From Alkaliphilus sp. NP8 (GTDB lineage Bacteria; Bacillota; Clostridia; Peptostreptococcales; Natronincolaceae): a DNA stretch of 64,000 nucleotides. Below, in pieces: positions 36,912 to 43,453 of this stretch; the first letter of the stretch is position 1, and each line of letters starts with the position of its first letter. The notes under the pieces were generated by a model. The model did not search any database. It saw nothing but the letters and a program-made list of their open reading frames with translations, and was not told where the DNA came from. Where the stretch lies: the NCBI GenBank assembly GCA_015978205.1, contig JADWMM010000034.1, forward strand, positions 1 through 64,000, read 5' to 3'. Position numbers and translations under genes: made by a program.

Positions 36912-36960
36912 AAAAGATACAGTTGATAAAGATAAATCTCTTTAATTTCTGTATCTTTTT
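36912..36960 (+). terminator. rho-independent terminator
   Basis: AAAAGATACAG and CTGTATCTTTTT pair with additional AAAGA/TCTTT pairing inside. It separates the small membrane gene from the agr regulators. Confidence 0.75.
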
Positions 36961-37121
36961 ATGTTTTATTGTTAATTTTCATTCTACTACCTAATTATTT
37001 AATAACAAACTAAATTATTTATAGAATAATTATATTGTCTAAAAAAGGAAAAAAAGTTTATTTGTAGAATTAGTAGAATATAAATGATTGGTTATTTTAT
37101 AATACATCAGGAGGTGGTAAC

Positions 37122-37850
37122 TTGAATATTTTAATTGTTGAAGATAATGAATATGAAATAAATAATATTGTTAGAGTACTTAAATCCATCTCTAAAGAAT
37201 TCAATATTTATAAAGCATCAACCGGAAAAGAATGTTTTAAAATAATGGAAAATGTAGATATTGACTTATTTATTTTAGATATTGAATTACCTGATATGTC
37301 AGGTATTAAAATAGCAGAAAAAATTAGAAATATATCTAAATATGAGCTTACATATATTATTTTTATTACAACACATATCTATTTACAGTTAGAAACCTTT
37401 AAAAAGGTTCATTGCTATGATTTTCTTGAAAAGCCATATAAAAAAGAAGAATTAATTAAAATAATTAAAAGACTATCAAGGGGTATTTCAAGTCAAAAGC
37501 AGCAGAATAAATTAGAAAGACAGCAAGTATCTTTCAAAATGAAAGACTTTATTATAAAAATTTATATCGATGAAATTTTATTTGTGGAGTCTCAAAGAAG
37601 GAACTGTATTATACATACTAAGGAAAAGATTTATACAATTAAAAATATGACAATAAAAAAAATTATAGAAGTTTTACCTAAAGAGCATTTTATGCAGACA
37701 CATAGATCCTATATAGTTAATCTTAAAAACATACGTCATATAGAAAAAAACGAAAAAAACTCTTGGATTATATATTTTGAAGAGTATCCTTTATCTGCTC
37801 ATGTAAGTAATAGTTATAAAAAAGAATTTTCAGGAAGATTTTGTAGCTAA
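37122..37850 (+). CDS. AgrA-like LytTR response regulator
   Basis: A 242-residue regulator. The receiver domain (1-120) has the acidic pocket ED at 7-8, phospho-acceptor Asp53 in LFILDIELPDMSG, threonines in FITTH and the lysine in FLEKPYK. The LytTR DNA-binding domain follows (about 140-240), with VESQRRNCIIHT and HFMQTHRSYIVNLKNI, the usual contact region. LytTR proteins bind paired 9-bp direct repeats 21 bp apart, which is the arrangement found in the three local palindromes. The start is TTG 37122 with AGGAGGTGG upstream. It is followed by its GHKL kinase and by convergent agrBD, so it is the likely transcription factor of the locus. Confidence 0.93.
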   Translation: MNILIVEDNEYEINNIVRVLKSISKEFNIYKASTGKECFKIMENVDIDLFILDIELPDMSGIKIAEKIRNISKYELTYIIFITTHIYLQLETFKKVHCYDFLEKPYKKEELIKIIKRLSRGISSQKQQNKLERQQVSFKMKDFIIKIYIDEILFVESQRRNCIIHTKEKIYTIKNMTIKKIIEVLPKEHFMQTHRSYIVNLKNIRHIEKNEKNSWIIYFEEYPLSAHVSNSYKKEFSGRFCS

Positions 37851-37872
37851 TTATATGGTTAGGAGGGATTAA

Positions 37873-39135
37873 GTGCAGTGGTATGAAATAGGAATACTTT
37901 CCACTTTAGAAATATTATCAATGCTATTAATATGGAGCAAATTAAATGTAAAGGTTAAATTGTTTAATAATAAAAGTATATATATATTATTTGTTATATT
38001 AACAACTACAATAACATTTTTTATTAATGAAGTAGACATTGGATTTTTAATTAACTATATTATATTATGTATTATGATTATATTATTATTTAAGATTCCA
38101 ACAATAGATGTGATTTTACAATTTTTCGTTGTAATGAGTATAATAGCAAGTATTCAATTAGTATTTACTTATATTTTATATTGGTTTATAAGTTCTAAAG
38201 ATTTTTCATTTAGTAATGGAATTATAGTTAATTTAACTATTCTTATAGTAAGTTTATTTATATATAAATCTATTATATTTGATAAAATTCAACAGTATCT
38301 TTATAAATATAAAAATTATATAACATTAGTAATCATAAATATTTCAGGAGTGATTTTGTTACTAATATACATATGGCAAACCAACAAAGATATTATAGGT
38401 AATTACATGGCATATTTTATATTAGCAATATTTATATGGGAAGCATTAAATATTTTTTTTCTATATCAGACAATATGTATTAAGCAACAGCAACAAACAA
38501 TTGATATTCATAAAAAATATACTCCTGTCTTAAAAAGTATGGTTCATGAGGTTAGAAGAAAGCAACATGATTTTAAGAATTATTTAAATACATTGTATGG
38601 TTTAGTACACAATGAAGATGATAAAAAAGCAAAGGAAGAAATTAAGGAATATATAGAAAAATTAATTGATGATATAAAACCTACGGATAAATTATTAAAT
38701 ATTAAAGATCAAGTGTTAAGTGCAATTATATATAGTAAAAAAGCTTTAGCAGATGAAAAAAAAATTTGTTTTGATGTTAAATTTTTATCTGAAATGCCTG
38801 TATATCCACTAGAAAAACATGAATTTGTTGAACTTTTTGGAAACTTATTAGATAATGCAATAGAAGCAGCTGAAACTACAAAAATTGAAGATCATCGAAA
38901 AATAGTTCTAACACTTGGTATAGAAGGAGACTTTAAAGTAGTAGAAATAAAAAATACTGGCGGAAAACTTCAAAATGAAGAGATTGATAAAATATTTGAT
39001 AGAGGTTTTTCAACTAAAAACGGAAAGCATAGAGGGTATGGTTTATATACTGTAAAGAAAATAGTCAATCGCCATAATGGAAGGGTAGAACTTTCATTTG
39101 ATGGCGATTATATAATTTTTAAAATTTTATTTTAG
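37873..39135 (+). CDS. AgrC-like sensor histidine kinase (GHKL)
   Basis: A 420-residue membrane kinase. The first ~205 residues form six or seven hydrophobic helices, the peptide-sensing region. The phospho-acceptor histidine lies in RRKQHDFKNYLNTLYGL near residue 230. The GHKL ATPase domain has the N-box NLLDNAIEAAE, then GRGFSTKNGKHRGYGLYTV with the G-boxes. It phosphorylates the adjacent LytTR regulator when it binds the AgrD-derived peptide. The start is GTG 37873 after AGGAGGGA. Its 3' end overlaps the convergent agrD stop by 9 bases, an unusually tight arrangement. Confidence 0.92.
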   Translation: MQWYEIGILSTLEILSMLLIWSKLNVKVKLFNNKSIYILFVILTTTITFFINEVDIGFLINYIILCIMIILLFKIPTIDVILQFFVVMSIIASIQLVFTYILYWFISSKDFSFSNGIIVNLTILIVSLFIYKSIIFDKIQQYLYKYKNYITLVIINISGVILLLIYIWQTNKDIIGNYMAYFILAIFIWEALNIFFLYQTICIKQQQQTIDIHKKYTPVLKSMVHEVRRKQHDFKNYLNTLYGLVHNEDDKKAKEEIKEYIEKLIDDIKPTDKLLNIKDQVLSAIIYSKKALADEKKICFDVKFLSEMPVYPLEKHEFVELFGNLLDNAIEAAETTKIEDHRKIVLTLGIEGDFKVVEIKNTGGKLQNEEIDKIFDRGFSTKNGKHRGYGLYTVKKIVNRHNGRVELSFDGDYIIFKILF

Positions 39136-39267
39136 TAGACTTTTAGGACATTTAGGTTCTCCCCAAAGAAATAAAGAACCTGAATAAGCAATTACATCTG
39201 AAGCCATAACAAACATAGATGCAATAGAAAATAAAACTATTTTTGATAAAGATGAATTTTTCTTCAT
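39127..39267 (-). CDS. agrD: AgrD autoinducing peptide precursor (serine type)
   Basis: A 46-residue cyclic lactone autoinducer precursor. The N-terminal half is an amphipathic/hydrophobic leader (KKNSSLSKIVLFSIASMFVM). The signal core is at residues 31-35, SLFLW, followed by the acidic/proline C-terminal recognition tail GEPKCPKSLL, the AgrB-cleaved part. Where most AgrD proteins have the ring-forming cysteine, a serine stands here, so the ring would be a lactone and not a thiolactone, as in S. intermedius. The ATG overlaps the agrB stop (TAATG); the order B then D and translational coupling are standard. Cys40 lies in the removed tail. Very short and easily missed. Confidence 0.85.
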   Translation of the reverse strand: MKKNSSLSKIVLFSIASMFVMASDVIAYSGSLFLWGEPKCPKSLLK

Positions 39268-39833
39268 TATTTCAGCTCCTTTCCTAGAATTAATTGAAAT
39301 GCTTGCATACAGATTGTCCATATGCCACATTCAAAAAAAGCTTTATTATATCTTAAAGCAAATTTAAACAGAATAAAAGCAGATAGTATTGTAAAGAAAA
39401 CGGAGAAATATTTTAAAGACTGTTTTCTTTTTTCGTTCAAAATAGGTCGAAAACTAGAAGGTATAGGAGAATAAATATAAATAATTAATGTACTAACAAT
39501 CATAAGGATTAAAGATAATCTTATATTCATATCAAATAAATCAGGTAAAATAATTATCGATAATAAGAAGAAAGTAAGGCTCATTATAAAACAAATAAAG
39601 CTACTTCTAAAGTGGAGTCCTCCTGAAAAAATTCTAATTGGTAATAACAAACATAAAGAAAATAAAAACAAATTTCTTTTATCTAATACTGAAAATATTA
39701 TAAGCAATATTATAAACTTAACTATTTCATTCCAAAGAACAGTCATAGCATATTTCATTTTGCGAATATCCTCATTAGATAACAGCTTTTCTTTATAAAC
39801 TTTATATGCAAAAATATCTATAAGACTATGCAT
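39267..39833 (-). CDS. agrB: AgrB-like peptide-processing membrane protease
   Basis: A 188-residue integral membrane cysteine protease with about six helices. It cleaves the C-terminal tail of AgrD and closes the lactone ring. The catalytic pair is present: His74 in SGGLHFR and Cys81, seven residues apart, exactly as in AgrB of S. aureus (77/84). The usual upstream PIRIFSGG arginine-glycine block is also intact. The start is ATG 39833 with GGAGGT 9 bases upstream. It diverges from a secreted protein gene across palindrome copy 2 and has a TGTTATTAT extended -10 placed 30 bp from that palindrome, so autoregulation by the Agr response regulator is likely. Confidence 0.93.
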   Translation of the reverse strand: MHSLIDIFAYKVYKEKLLSNEDIRKMKYAMTVLWNEIVKFIILLIIFSVLDKRNLFLFSLCLLLPIRIFSGGLHFRSSFICFIMSLTFFLLSIIILPDLFDMNIRLSLILMIVSTLIIYIYSPIPSSFRPILNEKRKQSLKYFSVFFTILSAFILFKFALRYNKAFFECGIWTICMQAFQLILGKELK

Positions 39834-39930
39834 TTATAGCTTACCTCCAATTTTACTTGCTTAATATATATATAATACACTTCAATTAAAATGAATAATA
39901 ACATACGGGTTAAATCTGTACAATGTAATT

Positions 39931-40005
39931 GTAATGAAATGGGAGTAAAATGTAACGAAAAAGTTTTATGTACCATTTCATTACATTTTACTCTCATTTG
40001 GTTAC
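39931..40005. promoter_or_regulatory. four-box palindromic operator, copy 2 (agrBD / secreted protein divergent promoter)
   Basis: GTAATGAAAT (39931), GTAACGAAAA (39952), ATTTCATTAC (39975) and ATTTGGTTAC (39996) repeat the four-box pattern with 21-bp periods. On the plus side TGCTATAGT (TATAGT at 40035) is 29 bp away; on the minus side TGTTATTAT is 30 bp away. Both are extended -10 elements without a good -35, as expected for activator-dependent promoters. Confidence 0.7.
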
Positions 40006-40221
40006 AAATAAACCCAGTAATAAATATTATATGCTATAGTAAAGGTGTCTTAGTAGAAGGGCATAGAGAGAAAAAAATATTTAGGAGGTGAAAAATTATG
40101 TGTTAAAAGTCAAAGAACTATCCAAAGTAAATAAGGATGAGTGTAAAAGAATTGTATAAGAAAAATGCAAAGTTTCAATTTCAATGAAAAGTAATATAAA
40201 AAATGAGGAGGAATCAAAAAC

Positions 40222-40797
40222 ATGAAAAAACTAACAATGATATTTTTAGCTATTACATTATGTCTTTCTGGATTAATGTCGGTCAGTGCGATGAGTTATT
40301 CTAATGATACACCAGTTTTTAATAGTTTATCCGAAAGAGAAGCAGCGGGGGATGATTCGGATGTTTTTATTATAAAGGAAATTCCTCAAAATGAAGAAGT
40401 ACAGCCTTTTTACCAGGGTGGATATATTGAATATCGTTATGCTAGGACAGAGAATGATAATAATAAAAGACTAGGTTATCATCCAGATTTCCCAAATTGG
40501 AAATATGTTAAAGAATACTGGTTTAGTACTTCAAAAACTGTAAGTATGGGCTTTAATATTGGATATGGCTATTTTTCAGCAGGTGTAGCAGCAACAACTT
40601 CATCCAGTTCAGGATACACTATAGGTGCAGATCAAAATTATAAAAGTAGACCTTGGGTTAGAGCAGATGTAGAAACCAAATTTTATGATATGTATATTTA
40701 TGATGACTCTGGAAACTTATTAGAAATTTCCGAGGAATATTACAAGACTGCAACTATTAGTGATGTTCAATATTTTGTAGACCATCTTGATTATTAA
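40222..40797 (+). CDS. secreted protein with glycine/serine-rich core, possible effector
   Basis: A predicted 191-residue exported protein. A signal peptide (to about residue 23, SVSA) is followed by an acidic linker (DDSDVFIIKEIPQNEE) that may be a propeptide, then an aromatic-rich domain. Residues about 105-135 contain an amphipathic glycine/serine stretch, MGFNIGYGYFSAGVAATTSS, that resembles a membrane-inserting beta-hairpin, though that is only a visual impression. No family is recognised. It has GAGGAGG upstream, lies about 175 bases downstream of a -10 tied to palindrome copy 2 and is followed by a lipoprotein gene. A toxin/immunity-type pair under Agr control is a hypothesis. Confidence 0.65.
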   Translation: MKKLTMIFLAITLCLSGLMSVSAMSYSNDTPVFNSLSEREAAGDDSDVFIIKEIPQNEEVQPFYQGGYIEYRYARTENDNNKRLGYHPDFPNWKYVKEYWFSTSKTVSMGFNIGYGYFSAGVAATTSSSSGYTIGADQNYKSRPWVRADVETKFYDMYIYDDSGNLLEISEEYYKTATISDVQYFVDHLDY

Positions 40798-40831
40798 AGT
40801 TTGTATTACTATTTAAGAAGTAGGTGCTATC

Positions 40832-41281
40832 ATGAAACTTTTGTATACAATAATACTGATTCTGTCTATAGGAATAATAATACCAGGATGTTCACCTACA
40901 CCTTCTGAATTTATTCATATTGGAGCTCCAGTTGAAGGTGGAGTGTATTTCTCAGAACCAATAACTAATGAAGAAAAGATTGAAGAGGTTCGTGATATTT
41001 TTAATGATTTAAAAAATATAGACAAACCCGATTCTCCAATAAAAAAAGCAGATGCGGATATAGTTATAAAACTTAGAACTCAAGGAGGTGCTATTTCTGA
41101 AATATCGGAATATGTATGGTATGTGGAAGACGGTACTTCTATTATTAAAGGGTTAAATGATAATTATAAAGTTATACCTAAAGAAAAAACTGACAGATTA
41201 AAAGCGTTGATACTAGCTACAGGTATAGATTTAGACTCATTAGTTCCAAGAATAGATACAGATGATTCTAATAGTGAATAA
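40832..41281 (+). CDS. small lipoprotein
   Basis: A predicted 149-residue lipoprotein. The hydrophobic signal ends in the lipobox IIPGC (Cys20), so the mature N-terminus would be lipid-anchored to the outer face of the membrane. The rest is acidic and helix/strand mixed (EEKIEEVRDIFNDLKNI, ADIVIKLRTQGGAISEI) and resembles no family I can name. AAGTAGGTG precedes the ATG. It lies 34 bases after the secreted 191-residue protein gene and is probably co-transcribed, so it could protect the producer or present that protein at the surface. A terminator follows. Confidence 0.7.
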   Translation: MKLLYTIILILSIGIIIPGCSPTPSEFIHIGAPVEGGVYFSEPITNEEKIEEVRDIFNDLKNIDKPDSPIKKADADIVIKLRTQGGAISEISEYVWYVEDGTSIIKGLNDNYKVIPKEKTDRLKALILATGIDLDSLVPRIDTDDSNSE

Positions 41282-41318
41282 AATCTATATTCTAATAGAA
41301 TAACAATAAGTTTAATTA

Positions 41319-41363
41319 GGTACAGATACTAAGACAAATATCTTTAGTTCTGTATCTTTTTTT
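41319..41363 (+). terminator. rho-independent terminator
   Basis: An imperfect stem of GTACAGATACTAAGA with TCTTTAGTTCTGTATC is followed by a run of seven Ts, 37 bases after the lipoprotein stop. Confidence 0.75.
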
Positions 41364-41439
41364 GTTTTGTTACTAATTTTTATTCTGTTATATAATTATT
41401 TAATTTTAAACTAAAATTGAAGAAATATCATAGTTTTGT

Positions 41440-41571
41440 TTAAAGATGTATTATTCTATTTAAAATAATACGTAAATGATTGAATCCGTATCTGTTTATA
41501 GCAAAAATTCCTATTGAACAAAAAACTAATATTAAAGAAATCACTAAAAAGTTTTTTTTATTGGTTTTCAT
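41440..41571 (-). CDS. micro-ORF B: predicted secreted cationic amphipathic peptide precursor
   Basis: A 43-residue paralogue of micro-ORF A. Relative to A it gains one in-frame codon near the N-terminus (MKTNKKN), has I-to-F and I-to-V changes in the leader and F-to-L in the tail, which reads INRYGFNHLRIILNRIIHL. The ribosome site GAAAGGATG is identical, and the promoter improves to TGGTATTAT at 30 bp from the palindrome. The in-frame indel and conservative changes argue for a translated gene and against drifting noncoding DNA. The predicted mature tail has three arginines, two histidines and no acidic residue. Function unknown. Confidence 0.6.
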   Translation of the reverse strand: MKTNKKNFLVISLILVFCSIGIFAINRYGFNHLRIILNRIIHL

Positions 41572-41660
41572 AAGCTTCATCCTTTCTTTTAAATACTTAA
41601 TACAACATATTTCGATTTATGATAATAATACCAAATATAACAAATATATACAATGTAATT

Positions 41661-41735
41661 GTGATAAAATAGGAGTAAAGTGTAACGAAAAAGTTTTATG
41701 TACTATTTCATTACAACTCACTCATATTTGGTTAC
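41661..41735. promoter_or_regulatory. four-box palindromic operator, copy 3
   Basis: Boxes GTGATAAAAT (41661), GTAACGAAAA (41682), ATTTCATTAC (41705) and ATTTGGTTAC (41726) keep the two 21-bp periods although the spacer of the right arm has diverged, so box positions appear better conserved than hairpin pairing. The minus side has TGGTATTAT at 30 bp. On the plus side TATAGA is 28 bp away but very close to the next start codon. Confidence 0.62.
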
Positions 41736-41781
41736 ATATCATATATAAATTCTAAGATATAGCTATAGAGAGGTGTACTTT

Positions 41782-42336
41782 GTGAAAAAAATTATTCTTT
41801 TATTTTTAAGTATATTGATGATATTAACTTCTGTTATTTTCTTTTATTTAAACAATAATGATAATAAAAACTTAATGGCAATAAATGAAGCAGAACAAAT
41901 ATTAAATATACCTATACTATTAATAGAGAATAAATGTATTGATAGCACTGATCATAAGGTATATATTCTTAATACAATACAAGATATTCCGTATGGCTAT
42001 CATGTTGGATACAATTATTATATAGATTATTCAGATGAAGCAAAAAAGAGATTCTTTGTTTCTATATATGGATTGATTAATGAAAGTTTTTCAGATATAT
42101 ATGCTTTTGATAAAAACTATGAAATTTTAAATGAGAAGTATTTTAAAGTAAATAATATTGAAGTGAAAATGATACCTATGAAAGATAAAAGAAGTAAGAA
42201 TTATAAAGTTTTATATGAACTTTATATACAGGATAATAAGTATTATATTGAGATGAATACAGATGATTACAATACTATACATGAAGTAGAAAATATATCG
42301 AAGTCTTTAATACTAGGCAGGATACAATCTTTGTAA
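41782..42336 (+). CDS. membrane-anchored or exported protein of unknown function
   Basis: A predicted 184-residue protein with an N-terminal hydrophobic anchor (about residues 2-22) followed by NNNDN and a soluble, tyrosine- and lysine-rich extracytoplasmic domain (IDYSDEAKKRFFVSIYGL, YELYIQDNKYYIEMN). One cysteine; no recognised motif. GTG 41782 is chosen because AGAGAGGTG lies 7 bases upstream; another GTG at 41773 falls in this site. It is placed divergently from micro-ORF B across palindrome copy 3 and is the last gene of the accessory island. Confidence 0.6.
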   Translation: MKKIILLFLSILMILTSVIFFYLNNNDNKNLMAINEAEQILNIPILLIENKCIDSTDHKVYILNTIQDIPYGYHVGYNYYIDYSDEAKKRFFVSIYGLINESFSDIYAFDKNYEILNEKYFKVNNIEVKMIPMKDKRSKNYKVLYELYIQDNKYYIEMNTDDYNTIHEVENISKSLILGRIQSL

Positions 42337-42518
42337 TGAATGCAATATAAACACTTATAAAAACATAAATTCAAAAGATGTGGAGAATAAAAGAATTATT
42401 CTTACATCTTTCTTTATTTTTCTAAAAGAGCTTTAAATGATATACTATTAAAATAAAGAAAATTTATAAAAGTAAGAAAACTAACTATTGCTTAAAATAT
42501 TTATATAGGTGGTGCCGT

Positions 42519-43310
42519 ATGGATAAAACAAAAAAAATAGAAATTAAAAGAATAAAAAATAATGAAATAGAATTACTAGAAGATACTATAATTTCAGAAT
42601 ATCCTCTAACTATTTTTCTTAATGGAGAAGAATTTGTTACTCTGTTATGTTCTCCAAATTCATTAAAATACTTAGCAGTTGGATTTTTAGTATCTGAAGG
42701 TATTATTAAAAATAAAGATGGGATAGAAAAGATTGATATAGATGAAGAAAAAGGACATGCTTATGTAGATTTAAAAAACAAATCATCATTTACACAAAAA
42801 TTATATGGAAAGCGAACAGTAACTACAGGATGCGGAAAAGGAACAGTATTTTATAATGTTTTAGATTCATTAGGAAATAGAAAAATTGAAAGTGATTTAA
42901 AAATAAAAGCAGATAAAATATTAGAATTCTCTAGAAGGTTAAATCAGGATTCTATACTTTTTAGAGAAACTGGTGGAGTTCATAGCTGTGCTTTATGTGA
43001 TAAAGATGATATATTGATATTTCATGAAGATGTAGGAAGACATAACGCCCTTGATAAAATTATAGGAGAGTCTCTTTTATCAGATTTTAAATTAGATGAT
43101 AAAATATTAATAAGCAGTGGACGGGTTTCATCAGAAATGATTATTAAAGCTACTAAAAACAGTATTCCAATAATAATATCTAGATCTTCCCCAACAAATC
43201 TTTCAGTAAAAATAGCAAAAGAGTTTAATATTACACTAATAGGTTTTGCTAGAGGAAATAGAATGAATATATATAATGGAGAAGAACGAGTGTTAACTGT
43301 TTCTTTATAA
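42519..43310 (+). CDS. fdhD: formate dehydrogenase sulfurtransferase FdhD
   Basis: A 263-residue maturation protein that passes sulfur from a cysteine desulfurase to the Mo/W-bis-pterin cofactor of formate dehydrogenase. Family blocks are EYPLTIFLNGEEFVTLLCSP, LAVGFLVSEGII, the active cysteine loop TTGCGKGT near residue 106, FRETGGVHSCAL and HEDVGRHNALDKIIG. E. coli FdhD has a CxxC pair in the loop; only the first cysteine is present here. It is expected to serve fdhF, which lies 9.8 kb upstream beyond the accessory island, and is followed by moaA. GGTGGTG precedes the ATG. Confidence 0.93.
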   Translation: MDKTKKIEIKRIKNNEIELLEDTIISEYPLTIFLNGEEFVTLLCSPNSLKYLAVGFLVSEGIIKNKDGIEKIDIDEEKGHAYVDLKNKSSFTQKLYGKRTVTTGCGKGTVFYNVLDSLGNRKIESDLKIKADKILEFSRRLNQDSILFRETGGVHSCALCDKDDILIFHEDVGRHNALDKIIGESLLSDFKLDDKILISSGRVSSEMIIKATKNSIPIIISRSSPTNLSVKIAKEFNITLIGFARGNRMNIYNGEERVLTVSL

Positions 43311-43359
43311 TAAAATATGATAAAATATTAATTAATAATAAAAAACAATTCCTAATAAA

Positions 43360-43386
43360 TAAAGATTTAGTTAAACTAAATCTTTA
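43360..43386 (+). terminator. hairpin after fdhD
   Basis: TAAAGATTTAGTT and AACTAAATCTTTA are perfect arms around a single A. Little T-run follows, so it is a weak terminator candidate. Confidence 0.45.
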
Positions 43387-43453
43387 ACTTAAGCTAAAAT
43401 AGAATATAACTTACTTTACAGATAAAGGTACAATCTAAAAATGGGGGAAAAAT

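Larger units (their letters stand above)
41439..41735 (+). repeat. duplicated block, copy 2 (micro-ORF B plus palindromic operator)
   Basis: This repeats the block at 34577-34870 in the same orientation, 6.9 kb away, starting at the same TTTAAAGATGTATTATTCTA border. Identity is very high over the micro-ORF and its promoter and lower in the right half of the palindrome. Confidence 0.9.

Noticed and set aside
39891-40091. 66-codon plus-strand frame through palindrome copy 2
   Set aside because: It consists mostly of the palindromic operator and promoter, and no ribosome site precedes it.
40100-40159. GTG-initiated 19-codon frame reading LKVKELSKVNKDECK
   Set aside because: Ribosome-site spacing is long and an in-frame TAA interrupts it; kept only as part of the leader observation, not as a gene.
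41480-41755. 91-codon plus-strand frame over the duplicated block
   Set aside because: It runs antisense through micro-ORF B and the palindrome, has no ribosome site and is not preserved in the other copy of the block.
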